Source: an uncultured Oscillospiraceae bacterium
Lineage (GTDB): Bacteria; Bacillota; Clostridia; Oscillospirales; Oscillospiraceae
NCBI GenBank assembly: GCA_905234005.1
Contig: CAJOFW010000140.1
Span: forward strand, 1-5,079
Length of the DNA stretch: 5,079 nt
Direction of reading: 5' to 3'
Of the stretch, positions 4,988 through 5,079 are shown piece after piece (the stretch's first letter is position 1; every line of letters begins with the position of its first letter). Made by a program: the position numbers and the translations under genes. Under the pieces are notes generated by a model. It saw nothing but the letters and a program-made list of their open reading frames with translations, had not been told where the DNA came from and made no database searches.

Positions 4988-4990
4988 TGA

Positions 4991-5022
4991 AATCCCGAAA
5001 GCCTTTGGCTTTCGGGATTTTT
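4991..5022 (+). terminator. Intrinsic terminator of the tRNA cluster
   Basis: A perfect 13-base-pair stem has arms AATCCCGAAAGCC (4991-5003) and GGCTTTCGGGATT (5007-5019). It closes a three-base loop and runs into TTTTT (5018-5022). It begins three bases after tRNA-Lys and marks the end of the transcript. Confidence 0.95.
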
Positions 5023-5079
5023 CGTATCGAAGAGGGATTTGTGCGGCGATGCATTGTGCGGCGGAAAAATCGCCGGGAG

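Noticed and set aside
5023..5079. Possible start of a new gene after the terminator (GTG at 5041 or ATG at 5049, with AGAGGG upstream)
   Set aside because: Only a dozen codons are visible, spacing to AGAGGG is poor for both, and no protein family can be recognised.
1..5079. CRISPR array, insertion sequence, phage attachment site, toxin-antitoxin pair, riboswitch
   Set aside because: No spaced direct-repeat array, transposase, integrase or recognised riboswitch core was found. The tRNA genes are intact, and no duplicated tRNA 3' end indicating an integrated element was seen.

Overview
The window reads as chromosomal DNA of a GC-rich, probably spore-forming member of the Clostridia, most likely an Oscillospirales-type gut bacterium. 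Three things support this. There is a DUF4317 protein, a family I know from Clostridia. There is a membrane protein matching the YtvI sporulation branch of the AI-2E transporter superfamily. Purine-rich AGGAGG-type ribosome binding sites and TTG-/TATAAT-type promoters are also present. The taxonomic placement is inference. No phage, IS, CRISPR, restriction or biosynthetic cluster signal was seen, and I do not see a new multi-gene system.

Layout. At positions 1-1089, on the minus strand, lies the 5' part of a gene for an exported protein. It has a signal peptide, an NTF2/SnoaL-like domain, Ala/Pro-rich linkers and an unrecognised tail, and it stays open to the window edge, so its C-terminus is missing. 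Positions 1090-1345 are a divergent control region. It holds a leftward extended -10 promoter, two small inverted repeats, a perfect-phase 20-bp tandem duplication and a strong rightward promoter (TTGCAA-17-TATAAT). Rightward from there come a DUF4317 protein of unknown function (1346-2458), a HAD-family phosphatase with a C2-type cap (2540-3244) and a YtvI-like membrane protein (3362-4480). The DUF4317-HAD gap carries three degenerate 25-bp repeats, the last of which runs into the start of the HAD gene.

Positions 4537-4987 hold five tRNA genes on the plus strand: Gly(TCC), Arg(TCT), His(GTG), Gln(TTG) and Lys(TTT). A textbook intrinsic terminator follows at 4991-5022. The first four tRNAs encode their CCA end and the Lys tRNA does not. 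The last 57 bases hold no gene I can support.

How the parts relate. DUF4317 and HAD are probably co-transcribed, since there is no terminator between them. ytvI has a weak possible promoter of its own, so it may or may not belong to the same unit. The tRNA cluster lies 56 bp after ytvI and could be read from it or from a weak local promoter. I see no evidence that the protein genes form one pathway. The most useful leads are the exported SnoaL-like protein, the conserved-looking CxxCP motif in the DUF4317 protein, and the repeats placed at two gene starts.
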